A DNA stretch of 64,000 nucleotides, taken from the NCBI GenBank assembly GCA_937921865.1, contig CAKZWF010000050.1, forward strand, positions 1-64,000, given 5' to 3'. The DNA comes from an uncultured Pseudomonadales bacterium (GTDB lineage Bacteria; Pseudomonadota; Gammaproteobacteria; Pseudomonadales; Azotimanducaceae). Both the position numbers and the translations under genes were made by a program. The notes under the pieces are model-generated. The model was not told the DNA's origin. It saw only the letters and a program-made list of their open reading frames with translations, and made no database searches. How positions within the stretch are numbered: the stretch's first letter is position 1; every line of letters begins with the position of its first letter. Shown here one piece after another: positions 25,873 through 32,676 of the stretch.

Positions 25873-25889
25873 AACTCCCCGGGGGAGTT
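25873..25889. promoter_or_regulatory. GC palindrome upstream of porin gene
   Basis: AACTCCCCGGGGGAGTT has 8-bp arms around one base. It lies about 40 bases before the porin start, so it could be an operator or a stable hairpin in the 5' leader. The AGGAGA ribosome site lies downstream of it. Confidence 0.45.
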
Positions 25890-25993
25890 GAGCGGCATGT
25901 TAGATGGGCTCAACTGCCCATAGTATGGCGTTCAGCCAATAGAAAACGTGCGCCACTGCCTTGTTTTGCAGGTTGATTGAACTAACCAACTGA

Positions 25994-26116
25994 CTAACGG
26001 AGTCAGGTCAAGATGCCAGAGTCAGCGTACACACCGAGACAGTAGGGGACGGCAAGCAACTGGCAGAAGCGATGGAAACGTGTCAATTTACTTTGGCGCC
26101 CTACTCTGACCCCATC
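25994..26116. repeat. Dispersed inverted-repeat element, full-length copy E1
   Basis: The left end CTAACGGAGTCAGGTCAAG and the right end GGCGCCCTACTCTGACCCC face each other over about 123 bases. The interior includes GATGCCAG and ACACACCGAGAC, both matched in copy E2 at 58191. It lies in the leader of the porin gene on one side and 8 bases past the stop of the heme lipoprotein gene on the other. It has no coding capacity. The remaining bases between the two genes show nothing else apart from the palindrome at 25873. Confidence 0.65.
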
Positions 26117-26123
26117 AATTGCA

Positions 26124-26753
26124 CTACGGTTTCGCGCCGTCGACCTTTCGCAGCGCCACGAACGCCCCCCGCAGTTCACCGGCCTGATACCCCGTTGCCA
26201 GATCCTGTGGATACAGCGCCGTAAGTTCCGCCTGCAGCCTCGGCTCGATGGCCGTGCCGTGGCAGGTCAGGCACAGCGGCGCCGTAGGAATCGCTTTCAT
26301 AAAACGATACTCCCCTTCTGCAGTGCTGCTGAAGGCAAGCTCGCCAGCCGACGTGCCCGCGGCCAGGCGGCGGTCAAAACTTTCCAGTACTTCCCGCTGC
26401 CAGTCGCTGGGCTGCCCGCGCTCCGGATTGCGGTGCTTCAGGCTGACCCGGGCCAGCTGAAAACCGGTCTCTTCAGACAGTTCATCCGCAATCGCAGGAG
26501 CTCGAAGGTGACACACTGCAACCGCCTGCAGCGGGCCGCCCTCTGCCATGGCCTGCTGCAGCTCACCCTGAAGCTGGCGGCCGAAACGCTGCACGGCTAC
26601 TGCCGCGTCAGCGCGCAACGCTGTGCTTGTCGATTGCGCTGCGATTTCTACGGCGGCAGATGCTGCCGGAGCGCGCGCTGTCGAGGATGATTCCTCATTG
26701 CTGCAGGCCGCCAGCGCAAGGCAGGTAAAAGCCAGCAGTATTTTCGCTTCCAT
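26124..26753 (-). CDS. Tll0287-like (DUF3365) heme-binding lipoprotein
   Basis: A 209-residue lipoprotein from ATG 26753: MEAKILLAFTCLALAACSN has a lipobox (LAAC). The body matches the Tll0287/DUF3365 domain, with CHLRAPAIADELSEETGF, VSLKHRNPERGQPSDWQ and the heme c motif CLTCHG near residue 165. It is probably anchored facing the periplasm and attached to one c-type heme, acting as a redox or gas sensor/electron carrier. Its stop is eight bases from the right end of repeat E1. The neighbouring SDR gene is upstream on the same strand by about 100 nt. Confidence 0.82.
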   Translation of the reverse strand: MEAKILLAFTCLALAACSNEESSSTARAPAASAAVEIAAQSTSTALRADAAVAVQRFGRQLQGELQQAMAEGGPLQAVAVCHLRAPAIADELSEETGFQLARVSLKHRNPERGQPSDWQREVLESFDRRLAAGTSAGELAFSSTAEGEYRFMKAIPTAPLCLTCHGTAIEPRLQAELTALYPQDLATGYQAGELRGAFVALRKVDGAKP

Positions 26754-26859
26754 GATTACACCTATGCGCCAGCTCATCTCCGACCAACTTGAGGCCTGGA
26801 GCATGATTAGCGACCCATTGCACAACCCTTAATGTGTTTCTGGTTCTATTCGCAGCCGT

Positions 26860-27684
26860 TTACAGGGGTAGAGACTTTGCTGGCCGAATCACGATCTCTT
26901 CTAAATTGAGTGTATGCGGTGTCTGAACCACATAGAGCACAGCGTCAGCGATTTCCTGAGGATCACCAATGCTGTCGATCATGCGACTGTGCAACTCTTC
27001 AAGGACCGCCCGGTCAACCTTACCTTCGTTGTCGAACTCAATGTCTGTCATCCCCAGGGATCCAGCCACGCCCATTACAAACTCACGATCCATGTTGCGG
27101 ATAAAATTGGACGCGAAGACTCCTGGCATCACACTGGTCACCCGAATGGGGTCGTTCTCCAACTCGGCGCGCAGCGTCGCATTGATGGTGTTCACTGCGA
27201 TCTTGGTTGCGCCATACACACCTGAATCGCGGCGCAATGCCGCGATGCTGGAGATGTTGAGAATATGGCCTTTGCTGCCGGTTGTCCGCATAACGCGGAT
27301 GGCAGTCTGGCAACCTATCAGCAGACCGAGCACATTGACGTCCAGCATCTCCCGCCAGTGCTCAATATTGCCGTCGATGATACTGCCCGTGTGACCAAGA
27401 CCAGCATTGTTGACCATGATGTCCAGCCGGCCGGCATGGCTGGCTGCAGAGTTGATGAAGGATTCCAGAGCATCCGCGTCACGCAGATCGAACGCGCTGA
27501 TCGTTGCACCACCCCCTGCAGATTCGATAGTCGCTTTAGAGAGCTCCATCGCTTTTTCGCTGCGACCACTGAGAAAGACATGCGCGCCGGCTTTGCCGAG
27601 TGTCTCGGCAATGATCTGACCAATGCCACTCGACGCACCGGTAACCGCTGCTACTTTTCCCGCAAGGGGTAGAGAGTCTGTCAT
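26860..27684 (-). CDS. SDR family oxidoreductase (classical)
   Basis: A 274-residue short-chain dehydrogenase. TGASSGIGQ binds the dinucleotide, NNAGLGHTG follows, and the catalytic Ser and YGATK (Tyr, Lys) are in place. GRSEKAM after the second strand suggests NADP(H) preference because of the Arg. GAGGAG precedes the ATG by eight bases. The substrate is unknown; the protein resembles broad-range alcohol/serine-type SDRs. Confidence 0.9.
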   Translation of the reverse strand: MTDSLPLAGKVAAVTGASSGIGQIIAETLGKAGAHVFLSGRSEKAMELSKATIESAGGGATISAFDLRDADALESFINSAASHAGRLDIMVNNAGLGHTGSIIDGNIEHWREMLDVNVLGLLIGCQTAIRVMRTTGSKGHILNISSIAALRRDSGVYGATKIAVNTINATLRAELENDPIRVTSVMPGVFASNFIRNMDREFVMGVAGSLGMTDIEFDNEGKVDRAVLEELHSRMIDSIGDPQEIADAVLYVVQTPHTLNLEEIVIRPAKSLPL

Positions 27685-27875
27685 GGAATAGTCTCCTCAA
27701 TGCTTAGTTGAGGCAACATAGTTCCTGATCGCCGCGGTTGCTGCAATGGCCAACAGCCAGCTCGTCGAGTTCTATCTGCAAGAACGAAGAGATGGCAAAG
27801 CAACCCAACGATTTCAACTTGTCAGCACCATCTTCTACTATAGGCGTGTACTGGAAATACCAACGAGGCAGCCAC

Positions 27876-28280
27876 ATGAAAGTAGAAAACAGACTATCCC
27901 CCAGCGAGGAGCAAATGAAAGGATTCCTCGAAGGCGATGCCGACACGCCAATATATATGGTCAATCTCCTGAAATTCAAAGAAAAAGCTGCGTACGAAGA
28001 TGGCCGCGAAACCAGCCTGACCGGCGCAGAAGCTTACGCAATATACGGCGCGGAAGTTCAAGCTCATCTGGCAAAGGTCGGTGGGAAAGGCATATTTTCC
28101 GGCCAGGTGAGTCGCTTGATGCTCGGCGAAGTAGAGGATCTGTGGGACATGGTGGCAATCGCCACGTATCCAAGCAAAAAGGCCATGCTCACGATGATCT
28201 CCGACCCTGACTATGCCGAGAGCGCAAAACATCGAACCGCCGGGCTTGAAGGCCAACTCAATATTGAAACCAAGATGTAG
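27876..28280 (+). CDS. DUF1330-like small protein
   Basis: A 134-residue protein from ATG 27876 with GAGG eight bases upstream. The text PIYMVNLLKFKEKA and a later ATYPSKKAMLTMISDPDY match the DUF1330/dimeric alpha-beta barrel pattern (ABM-like). Such proteins form dimers binding small aromatic or fatty ligands, but the reaction is not established. It is divergent from the SDR gene. Confidence 0.75.
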   Translation: MKVENRLSPSEEQMKGFLEGDADTPIYMVNLLKFKEKAAYEDGRETSLTGAEAYAIYGAEVQAHLAKVGGKGIFSGQVSRLMLGEVEDLWDMVAIATYPSKKAMLTMISDPDYAESAKHRTAGLEGQLNIETKM

Positions 28281-28296
28281 CATCACCAACGGACAG

Positions 28297-28329
28297 CAGG
28301 GATATTCAGTTATCTGACTGAGTATCGAA
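28297..28329 (+). repeat. Second dispersed repeat, copy 1
   Basis: A 33-base segment beginning CAGGGATATTCAGTTATC and ending GAGTATCGAA matches 63794-63826 at 28 of 33 positions. It is intergenic here, 16 bases after the DUF1330 stop. No other feature is seen in 28281-28468. Confidence 0.6.
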
Positions 28330-28468
28330 TCGTTTCCGACTAACGCGAACTTATAACCTGTTAGTCCGCTCGCATAGCTGACGTTCAGGCAAATCTAGTC
28401 TTAGAAGAACATCTAAGGCGACATTTGCCTCAAACGCCGCTTGAGAGGAGTAATGGTTATCGAAACGT

Positions 28469-29512
28469 CTATTTTATACTGCCGTTAAAGTTGGGGTAAC
28501 GGTACTCAAGCGTATCGTCGGTAGAGACCTGCCTGGTTGTTCCGGAGTCGATGTCGTAGAGCATGATCCTGCCATTGTCCGCATAGATGATGCTCTCGTC
28601 GTCGGGCGAGAAGCTTGTATACCAGATAATTCTTTCCCAACTGGGCTCGGTGAACGTAACTTCGTTGCTGATAGTCAGTTTATCAGCGTCAAAATCCGCA
28701 TAACAAAGCACCCCGCCCATATATTCACCCTTGGGCAAATTTTCCATGGTCTGTTTCATGTATGAAATCTTCGTTTCATCGTGAGAGATGCTGACTTTAT
28801 GGATATACATGGGTGCATTGGGATAGCTGATCGGCTCATAGGTGGGTGAACCAACCGGATCAGGTGTCATCAGGAAGTACTTTTTGCTGCCGCGGCGCAT
28901 GAACATCCGACCGTCTTTCAGATGCGAATATCCGAACTCACGGAAATGCTCCGGATCATTCGGATCAGATAACATTTCCTCATCACCAGGTTTTGCATCA
29001 GGAGAAGTCCGCCAGATCTTCACCCTGGAGTAGTCATTGGGTAAGCCGCTTAGATTCGTAATACGCCACCAGGTAATGCGGTTGGTACCGTCCCGGGTCC
29101 AGTGCAGATTGCCATTAAAATCATCATCTCCGGTCAATTCACGAACATTGCTGCCATCGGGATTCATCACACAAATCTTTGAACGCCACACAGAAACATC
29201 ACCCGTCTCTTTATCCGCGTCATTGGTCACCCTGAAAAAAGCAACCATACTGCCGTCGGGACTGGTAATCGGCTTGTAGTCATAGTGCTCCGACTCTGCC
29301 ATGTATGTGACTGTCGAGGTCTCACCATCACTGGTGGTCAGGGCTGCACGGCGACCCTTTTCCGGGGAATACACCGAAGCCCACCAGCTGACTGTGTTTG
29401 CACCTTTTGCACCTTTTGCGCTTTTTGCACTTTTTGCACTTTTTGCACTTTTTGCACTTTTTGCACTTTTTGCACTTTTTGCACTTTCTGCGCTTTTTGC
29501 ACTTTCTGCCAT
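28469..29512 (-). CDS. TolB/PD40-type beta-propeller protein with Ser-Ala-Lys tandem N-terminus
   Basis: A 347-residue protein from ATG 29512, which has AGAGGA five bases upstream. After an N-terminal tract of about ten SAK/SAE/GAK triplets, the body is a PD40/TolB-like propeller (YKPITSPDGSMVAFF, VSISHDETKISYM, YTSFSPDDESIIYADNG). Related proteins are often periplasmic; here no signal peptide is visible and the lysine-rich tract sits in its place. That makes the location unclear; the tract may have replaced or masked a secretion signal. Low conservation of the N-terminus suggests a recent rearrangement. A TTG 17 codons upstream (29563) would add residues lacking similarity. Confidence 0.7.
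   Translation of the reverse strand: MAESAKSAESAKSAKSAKSAKSAKSAKSAKSAKGAKGANTVSWWASVYSPEKGRRAALTTSDGETSTVTYMAESEHYDYKPITSPDGSMVAFFRVTNDADKETGDVSVWRSKICVMNPDGSNVRELTGDDDFNGNLHWTRDGTNRITWWRITNLSGLPNDYSRVKIWRTSPDAKPGDEEMLSDPNDPEHFREFGYSHLKDGRMFMRRGSKKYFLMTPDPVGSPTYEPISYPNAPMYIHKVSISHDETKISYMKQTMENLPKGEYMGGVLCYADFDADKLTISNEVTFTEPSWERIIWYTSFSPDDESIIYADNGRIMLYDIDSGTTRQVSTDDTLEYRYPNFNGSIK
29402..29509 (-). repeat. Minisatellite, 9-bp unit encoding Ser-Ala-Lys
   Basis: The unit AAAAAGTGC (minus strand) is repeated about seven times perfectly and a few more times with one change (GGTGC, CGC, GAAAGTGC). It lies inside the propeller gene in the Ser-Ala-Lys frame. Because the unit is a multiple of three, copy-number change alters length but not frame. 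Confidence 0.8.
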
Positions 29513-29600
29513 TTCCGTCCTCTGGTTGATGCCCTGCACGAGTGATTTTACCGTCAAAGACAAAATTCTTCATGCGCGGCTGCGTACGCCAGCCTCTGCG

Positions 29601-29626
29601 ACTTGCGGTACTTTACTCTGACCCCG
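29601..29626. repeat. Dispersed element, right end
   Basis: GGTACTTTACTCTGACCCCG is an exact match to the consensus right end. It lies between the divergent propeller gene and the sulfotransferase gene. No left end is seen on its upstream side. Confidence 0.65.
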
Positions 29627-29713
29627 TTTTCCCCGGATCATAATGCACATAGAGTCGACTGCCCCAATGGATGGGGGATAGATCCTTCCATTTAACCCTG
29701 TGTGGAAAAGACT

Positions 29714-30607
29714 ATGACCGAGCCTGAATTCTGGGGGCGCCGCGCTCGCAACATGGCTGAAATGGTGGAAATCTCCGCGCGCGGTACGAATATGAAAGAA
29801 AGTATTGCGTCGATCGCCGCCTACCAGCCTCGTCCGACCGACATCATCATCTCCCCGGCAGGCAAGTGCGGTACCACACTGCTGCAACAGACATTTCACA
29901 CCCTCCGCTCTCGCGGCGACATGGCGTTCGATGACATTTCGCGGGTGGTGCCCTGGATTGAGACTGCAAAAAGTCTGGCAATAGACATCAATGCAGAACA
30001 GATCGCCGAGCCACGCGGGTTTAAAAGCCATCTCTCCTGGGATCATGTGCCCAAAGGAGCAAAGTACATCGTTTCACTACGTGACCCGCAGGACGCGTTT
30101 GAATCGGGCTATCGATTCATGGAAGGCTGGTATTTTGAATCAGGCACTATTTCCTATGAAGAATTTTTTGAACGCAACAAGAGTGGCCGGACAAAGGGTC
30201 TCGATCACTGGTCCCACCTCGTCAGCTGGTGGAAGCAGCGGGATAATCCGAGTGTGCTGTTGGTGTCCTATGAACATATGGTCGAAGATCCGGAACTGCT
30301 GATCAGGCGCATGGCACGTTGCTGTGACATCCCGTTAGACGACGAGTTGCTGGCGCTGACGCTGACGCTGAAACACAGTTCGCGACCCTTCATGCTTGAG
30401 CACAAGGACCGGTTTGATGATGCCATGATCCACTACCCTCTTTCTAGCCGCCAGCCTTCATTGCTTACTGATAACGTTATTCTGAGAGGGCGACAACTTA
30501 CTCAGGGAAAACTTACGGGGTCAGGCAGGGGCAATGTTTGCGTTGTGTCGAAACAGATTGTCTGGATCGTACTGGGCCTTAATCCGCTGCAGACGCTGGT
30601 AGTTTGA
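29714..30607 (+). CDS. Sulfotransferase with replaced C-terminus
   Basis: A PAPS-dependent sulfotransferase-family protein of 297 residues. The 5'-phosphosulfate loop ISPAGKCGTTLLQQ lies near residue 47 and the 3'-phosphate motif SLRDPQDAFESGYRF near residue 120. The usual sequence runs well to EHKDRFDDAMI. Thereafter it changes to an unrelated tail (about 60 residues) that reads through a decayed ytoQ 3' end and a dispersed repeat into DNA antisense to the oxidase gene. The conserved C-terminal ~40 residues are therefore lost, so activity is doubtful although the cofactor sites remain. Start ATG 29714. Confidence 0.75.
   Translation: MTEPEFWGRRARNMAEMVEISARGTNMKESIASIAAYQPRPTDIIISPAGKCGTTLLQQTFHTLRSRGDMAFDDISRVVPWIETAKSLAIDINAEQIAEPRGFKSHLSWDHVPKGAKYIVSLRDPQDAFESGYRFMEGWYFESGTISYEEFFERNKSGRTKGLDHWSHLVSWWKQRDNPSVLLVSYEHMVEDPELLIRRMARCCDIPLDDELLALTLTLKHSSRPFMLEHKDRFDDAMIHYPLSSRQPSLLTDNVILRGRQLTQGKLTGSGRGNVCVVSKQIVWIVLGLNPLQTLVV
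30444..30502 (-). pseudogene. Decayed ytoQ 3'-tail copy
   Basis: About 59 bases align with the ytoQ 3' end at 32061-32120 at roughly 75% identity: GCCTTCATTG, ATAACGT and GCGACAAC are shared in the same order and orientation. The reading frame is broken. It lies inside the sulfotransferase 3' end and on the far side of the oxidase gene from the main ytoQ copy. Confidence 0.55.
30515..30532 (+). repeat. Dispersed repeat core, supplies stop of oxidase gene
   Basis: ACGGGGTCAGGCAGGGGC is a degenerate forward core. On the minus strand, the TGA of the berberine-bridge-type oxidase lies within it (GCC TGA CCCC). Confidence 0.6.
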
Positions 30608-31918
30608 ACCATAGGATGCCCGGAGTTTTTCGGGCAAATCATCTGCAGAAAGATGATTGAGGTAAACGGTGCCTTCAAGTTCAGGCTCAACACGCTGCCA
30701 CAATTCTCTCACCCAGGCGATCCGCTCCGAGGACTCATCAGCATTTTCCCAGCAGCCAATTGCATCGAAGTCCCACTGTGGTTTGCGCGCGGCAAACGCG
30801 GTTGCATCCGGGTCCACCCGGGTTGCAGCTCCGTTGAGGTAGAACAGCAGGAACGCATCGCGTGGCGAACCAAAATTACCCGCGCCTTCCACGAGAGTAT
30901 CGATAAATTTATCAGTCAGCGTTTCACTGAAAGCGGAACGCCAGTAACGATGCAGGCCGTGAATCGCGTTCGGTTCATCAAGCAGTGATTGTCGAGCCGC
31001 GTACGTCATGGGGCCCACCGTATTCAGCAACGGCTGACCAAGTTCCTTTTCGATCCGAGCAAACGTCTTCAAACCTGTATCGATATCGCCGGTGTATGCA
31101 GGAATCAGTCCCGCGACGGCAGTACCGTCCGGTCCGGTCAGGCATCCCGCCGCCAGGCCGGCTTCGTCTGGGAGGTCCGGACAGAAGTCACGATAGAGAC
31201 GCAAGACCTCTCCGCCTCGATCCAGCGGATAAAGCAGCATCCCGCCAAGAACCGTAGTCACAGGATGGAGCTTGTACTCAAACGAAACCGCAACGCCGAA
31301 ATTTCCACCGCCGCCCCGAAGCGCCCAGAACAGGTCCGGGTGTTCCGTATCGCTTACAGTCAGGAGAGACCCATCCGCGGCTACCAGGTCCACAGACAGC
31401 AGGTTGTCGATGGTCAAACCGTGCAGGCCATGAAGCCAGCCAAGACCACCACCCAGGGTGAGCCCGCCGATTCCGGTATTCGACACGGTTCCGCCCGTAG
31501 TCGCCAGGCCAAAAGCTTGTGTTTCATGGTCCAGGTCGCACCAGAGTGCACCACCTTCAGCGCGAGCGGTTCGATTGACCGGGTCAACCCGGATGCCTTT
31601 CATGGTCGACAGATCAACAACAAGACCACCGTCGTTGGTTCCGTAACCGGGCGCACTGTGTCCACCACCCCGTACCGCAAGACTGAGGTCATGCTCGTGG
31701 GCAAACAGAATGGCCTGTTGCACGTCCGATACACCCGCACAGCGTGCGATCAACGCAGGATGACGGTCTATGTTGGCATTCCAGACCCGGCGCGCCGAGT
31801 CGTACCCATCGTCAGAAGCGCAGAACAGTGTTCCCCGCATTGAGGCCCGCAGTTCGGCGACTGCTGCGTCGCTGATATCCGCCGTCCCACCATTCAACTT
31901 TACGGCCAGTGTGCTCAC
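30521..31918 (-). CDS. FAD-linked oxidase, berberine-bridge-enzyme-like
   Basis: A 465-residue PF01565/BBE-domain oxidase starting at GTG 31918 (AGGGGAC upstream). It has the flavin segment SLAVRGGGHSAPGYG, in which His is the usual 8-alpha FAD attachment site, GGTVSNTGIGGLTLGGG and a C-terminal BBE-type end with NYQRLQRIKAQYDPDNLFR. The usual Cys for bicovalent attachment is replaced within LGWLHGLHG, so FAD is probably singly attached. It likely oxidises an alcohol or carbohydrate using O2. Its stop lies in a dispersed repeat, and it is flanked by ytoQ tails on both sides, suggesting insertion of the gene. Confidence 0.85.
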   Translation of the reverse strand: MSTLAVKLNGGTADISDAAVAELRASMRGTLFCASDDGYDSARRVWNANIDRHPALIARCAGVSDVQQAILFAHEHDLSLAVRGGGHSAPGYGTNDGGLVVDLSTMKGIRVDPVNRTARAEGGALWCDLDHETQAFGLATTGGTVSNTGIGGLTLGGGLGWLHGLHGLTIDNLLSVDLVAADGSLLTVSDTEHPDLFWALRGGGGNFGVAVSFEYKLHPVTTVLGGMLLYPLDRGGEVLRLYRDFCPDLPDEAGLAAGCLTGPDGTAVAGLIPAYTGDIDTGLKTFARIEKELGQPLLNTVGPMTYAARQSLLDEPNAIHGLHRYWRSAFSETLTDKFIDTLVEGAGNFGSPRDAFLLFYLNGAATRVDPDATAFAARKPQWDFDAIGCWENADESSERIAWVRELWQRVEPELEGTVYLNHLSADDLPEKLRASYGSNYQRLQRIKAQYDPDNLFRHNANIAPA

Positions 31919-31977
31919 GAACGTCCCCTATGTGTTCCACCTCGAATGGACAAAGGTAGCATAGAATACCTCGTGAA

Positions 31978-32056
31978 CTAACGGGGTCAGAGCAAACCGG
32001 CAAACCATTTTCACTCGAGACAAGGACCCAGGAGCTTATTACCCTGACCCCATATC
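31978..32056. repeat. Dispersed inverted-repeat element, short copy E5
   Basis: The left end CTAACGGGGTCAGAGCAAAC faces the right end CTTATTACCCTGACCCCAT over 79 bases. It lies between the oxidase start and the ytoQ stop. Confidence 0.65.
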
Positions 32057-32074
32057 CTCACAAGCCGCCCGCCT

Positions 32075-32517
32075 TCATTGTTTATCAATAACGTATTTTA
32101 AAATGGCGACAACCTGCTCCGGTGTTTGCGTCCAGGCCATAGCCGCTGCATCAACCTCTTTCAGTGGATGGACTATCTGTTCATCGTGCAGGGTTATGTA
32201 AGGAGTACCTGATGCGGCGCAATACCCGGCGTCAAAAGCAGCGTTCCATTGCTTATATTTTTCGCCAAAGCGAATTACCGCCAGATCACAGTTTTCGATA
32301 GCGGTTTTCGTTCTTATAGCATTCACTTTGGCGGATTTGTGATCCCGCCAGAAACTGATTTCTTCTTCACCCAGCAAGTCACCAGCCGCGTCGCTGGCTT
32401 CATGGTCTGTAACAGCTGATGAAAAAGTAACTGCGAGGTGCAATGCGTTACAGCCTCCACTATTTTCTGTCGCCAGTCAGTATGTATTTCACCGGAGAGA
32501 TAGACGTTAAAGCTCAT
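32075..32517 (-). pseudogene. ytoQ: YtoQ-family protein, frameshifted
   Basis: From ATG 32517 the frame gives the YtoQ start MSFNVYLSGEIHTDWRQKIVEA and then goes off family near 32453. Restoring one base at GAGGCTGTAACG restores the family text in the other frame: LAVTFSSAVTDHEASDAAGD, then RFGEKYKQWNAAFDAGY, and the end PEQVVAILKYVIDKQ. Full length would be about 148 residues, as usual. YtoQ function is not established. A single-base deletion is the simplest cause; a sequencing error is also possible. Confidence 0.75.
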
Positions 32518-32676
32518 ATTTGGTCTCATCAATTCTTTGTATGATTATGCGCTGAAGTCCGCAGTGGTGCTTGATAAACCACCGGGCGGATTAACCGGTC
32601 GACTGACCTCCTGGGCTGGCAGGCGCTGTCAGCCCCGCCTTACACTGTTCACACCACACCCCGAGCAACACAGAGC

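Noticed and set aside
29402-29509. CRISPR array
   Set aside because: Direct 9-bp units without spacers, inside a coding frame; no cas genes in the window.
29402-29509. Phase-variable on/off switch
   Set aside because: Units of 9 bp keep the frame, so simple slippage cannot switch the gene off.
29328-29573. Lys/Cys-rich (KCK)n frame over the minisatellite
   Set aside because: An alternate frame of the same 9-bp repeat; the Ser-Ala-Lys frame continues into a real propeller domain and has a good ribosome site.
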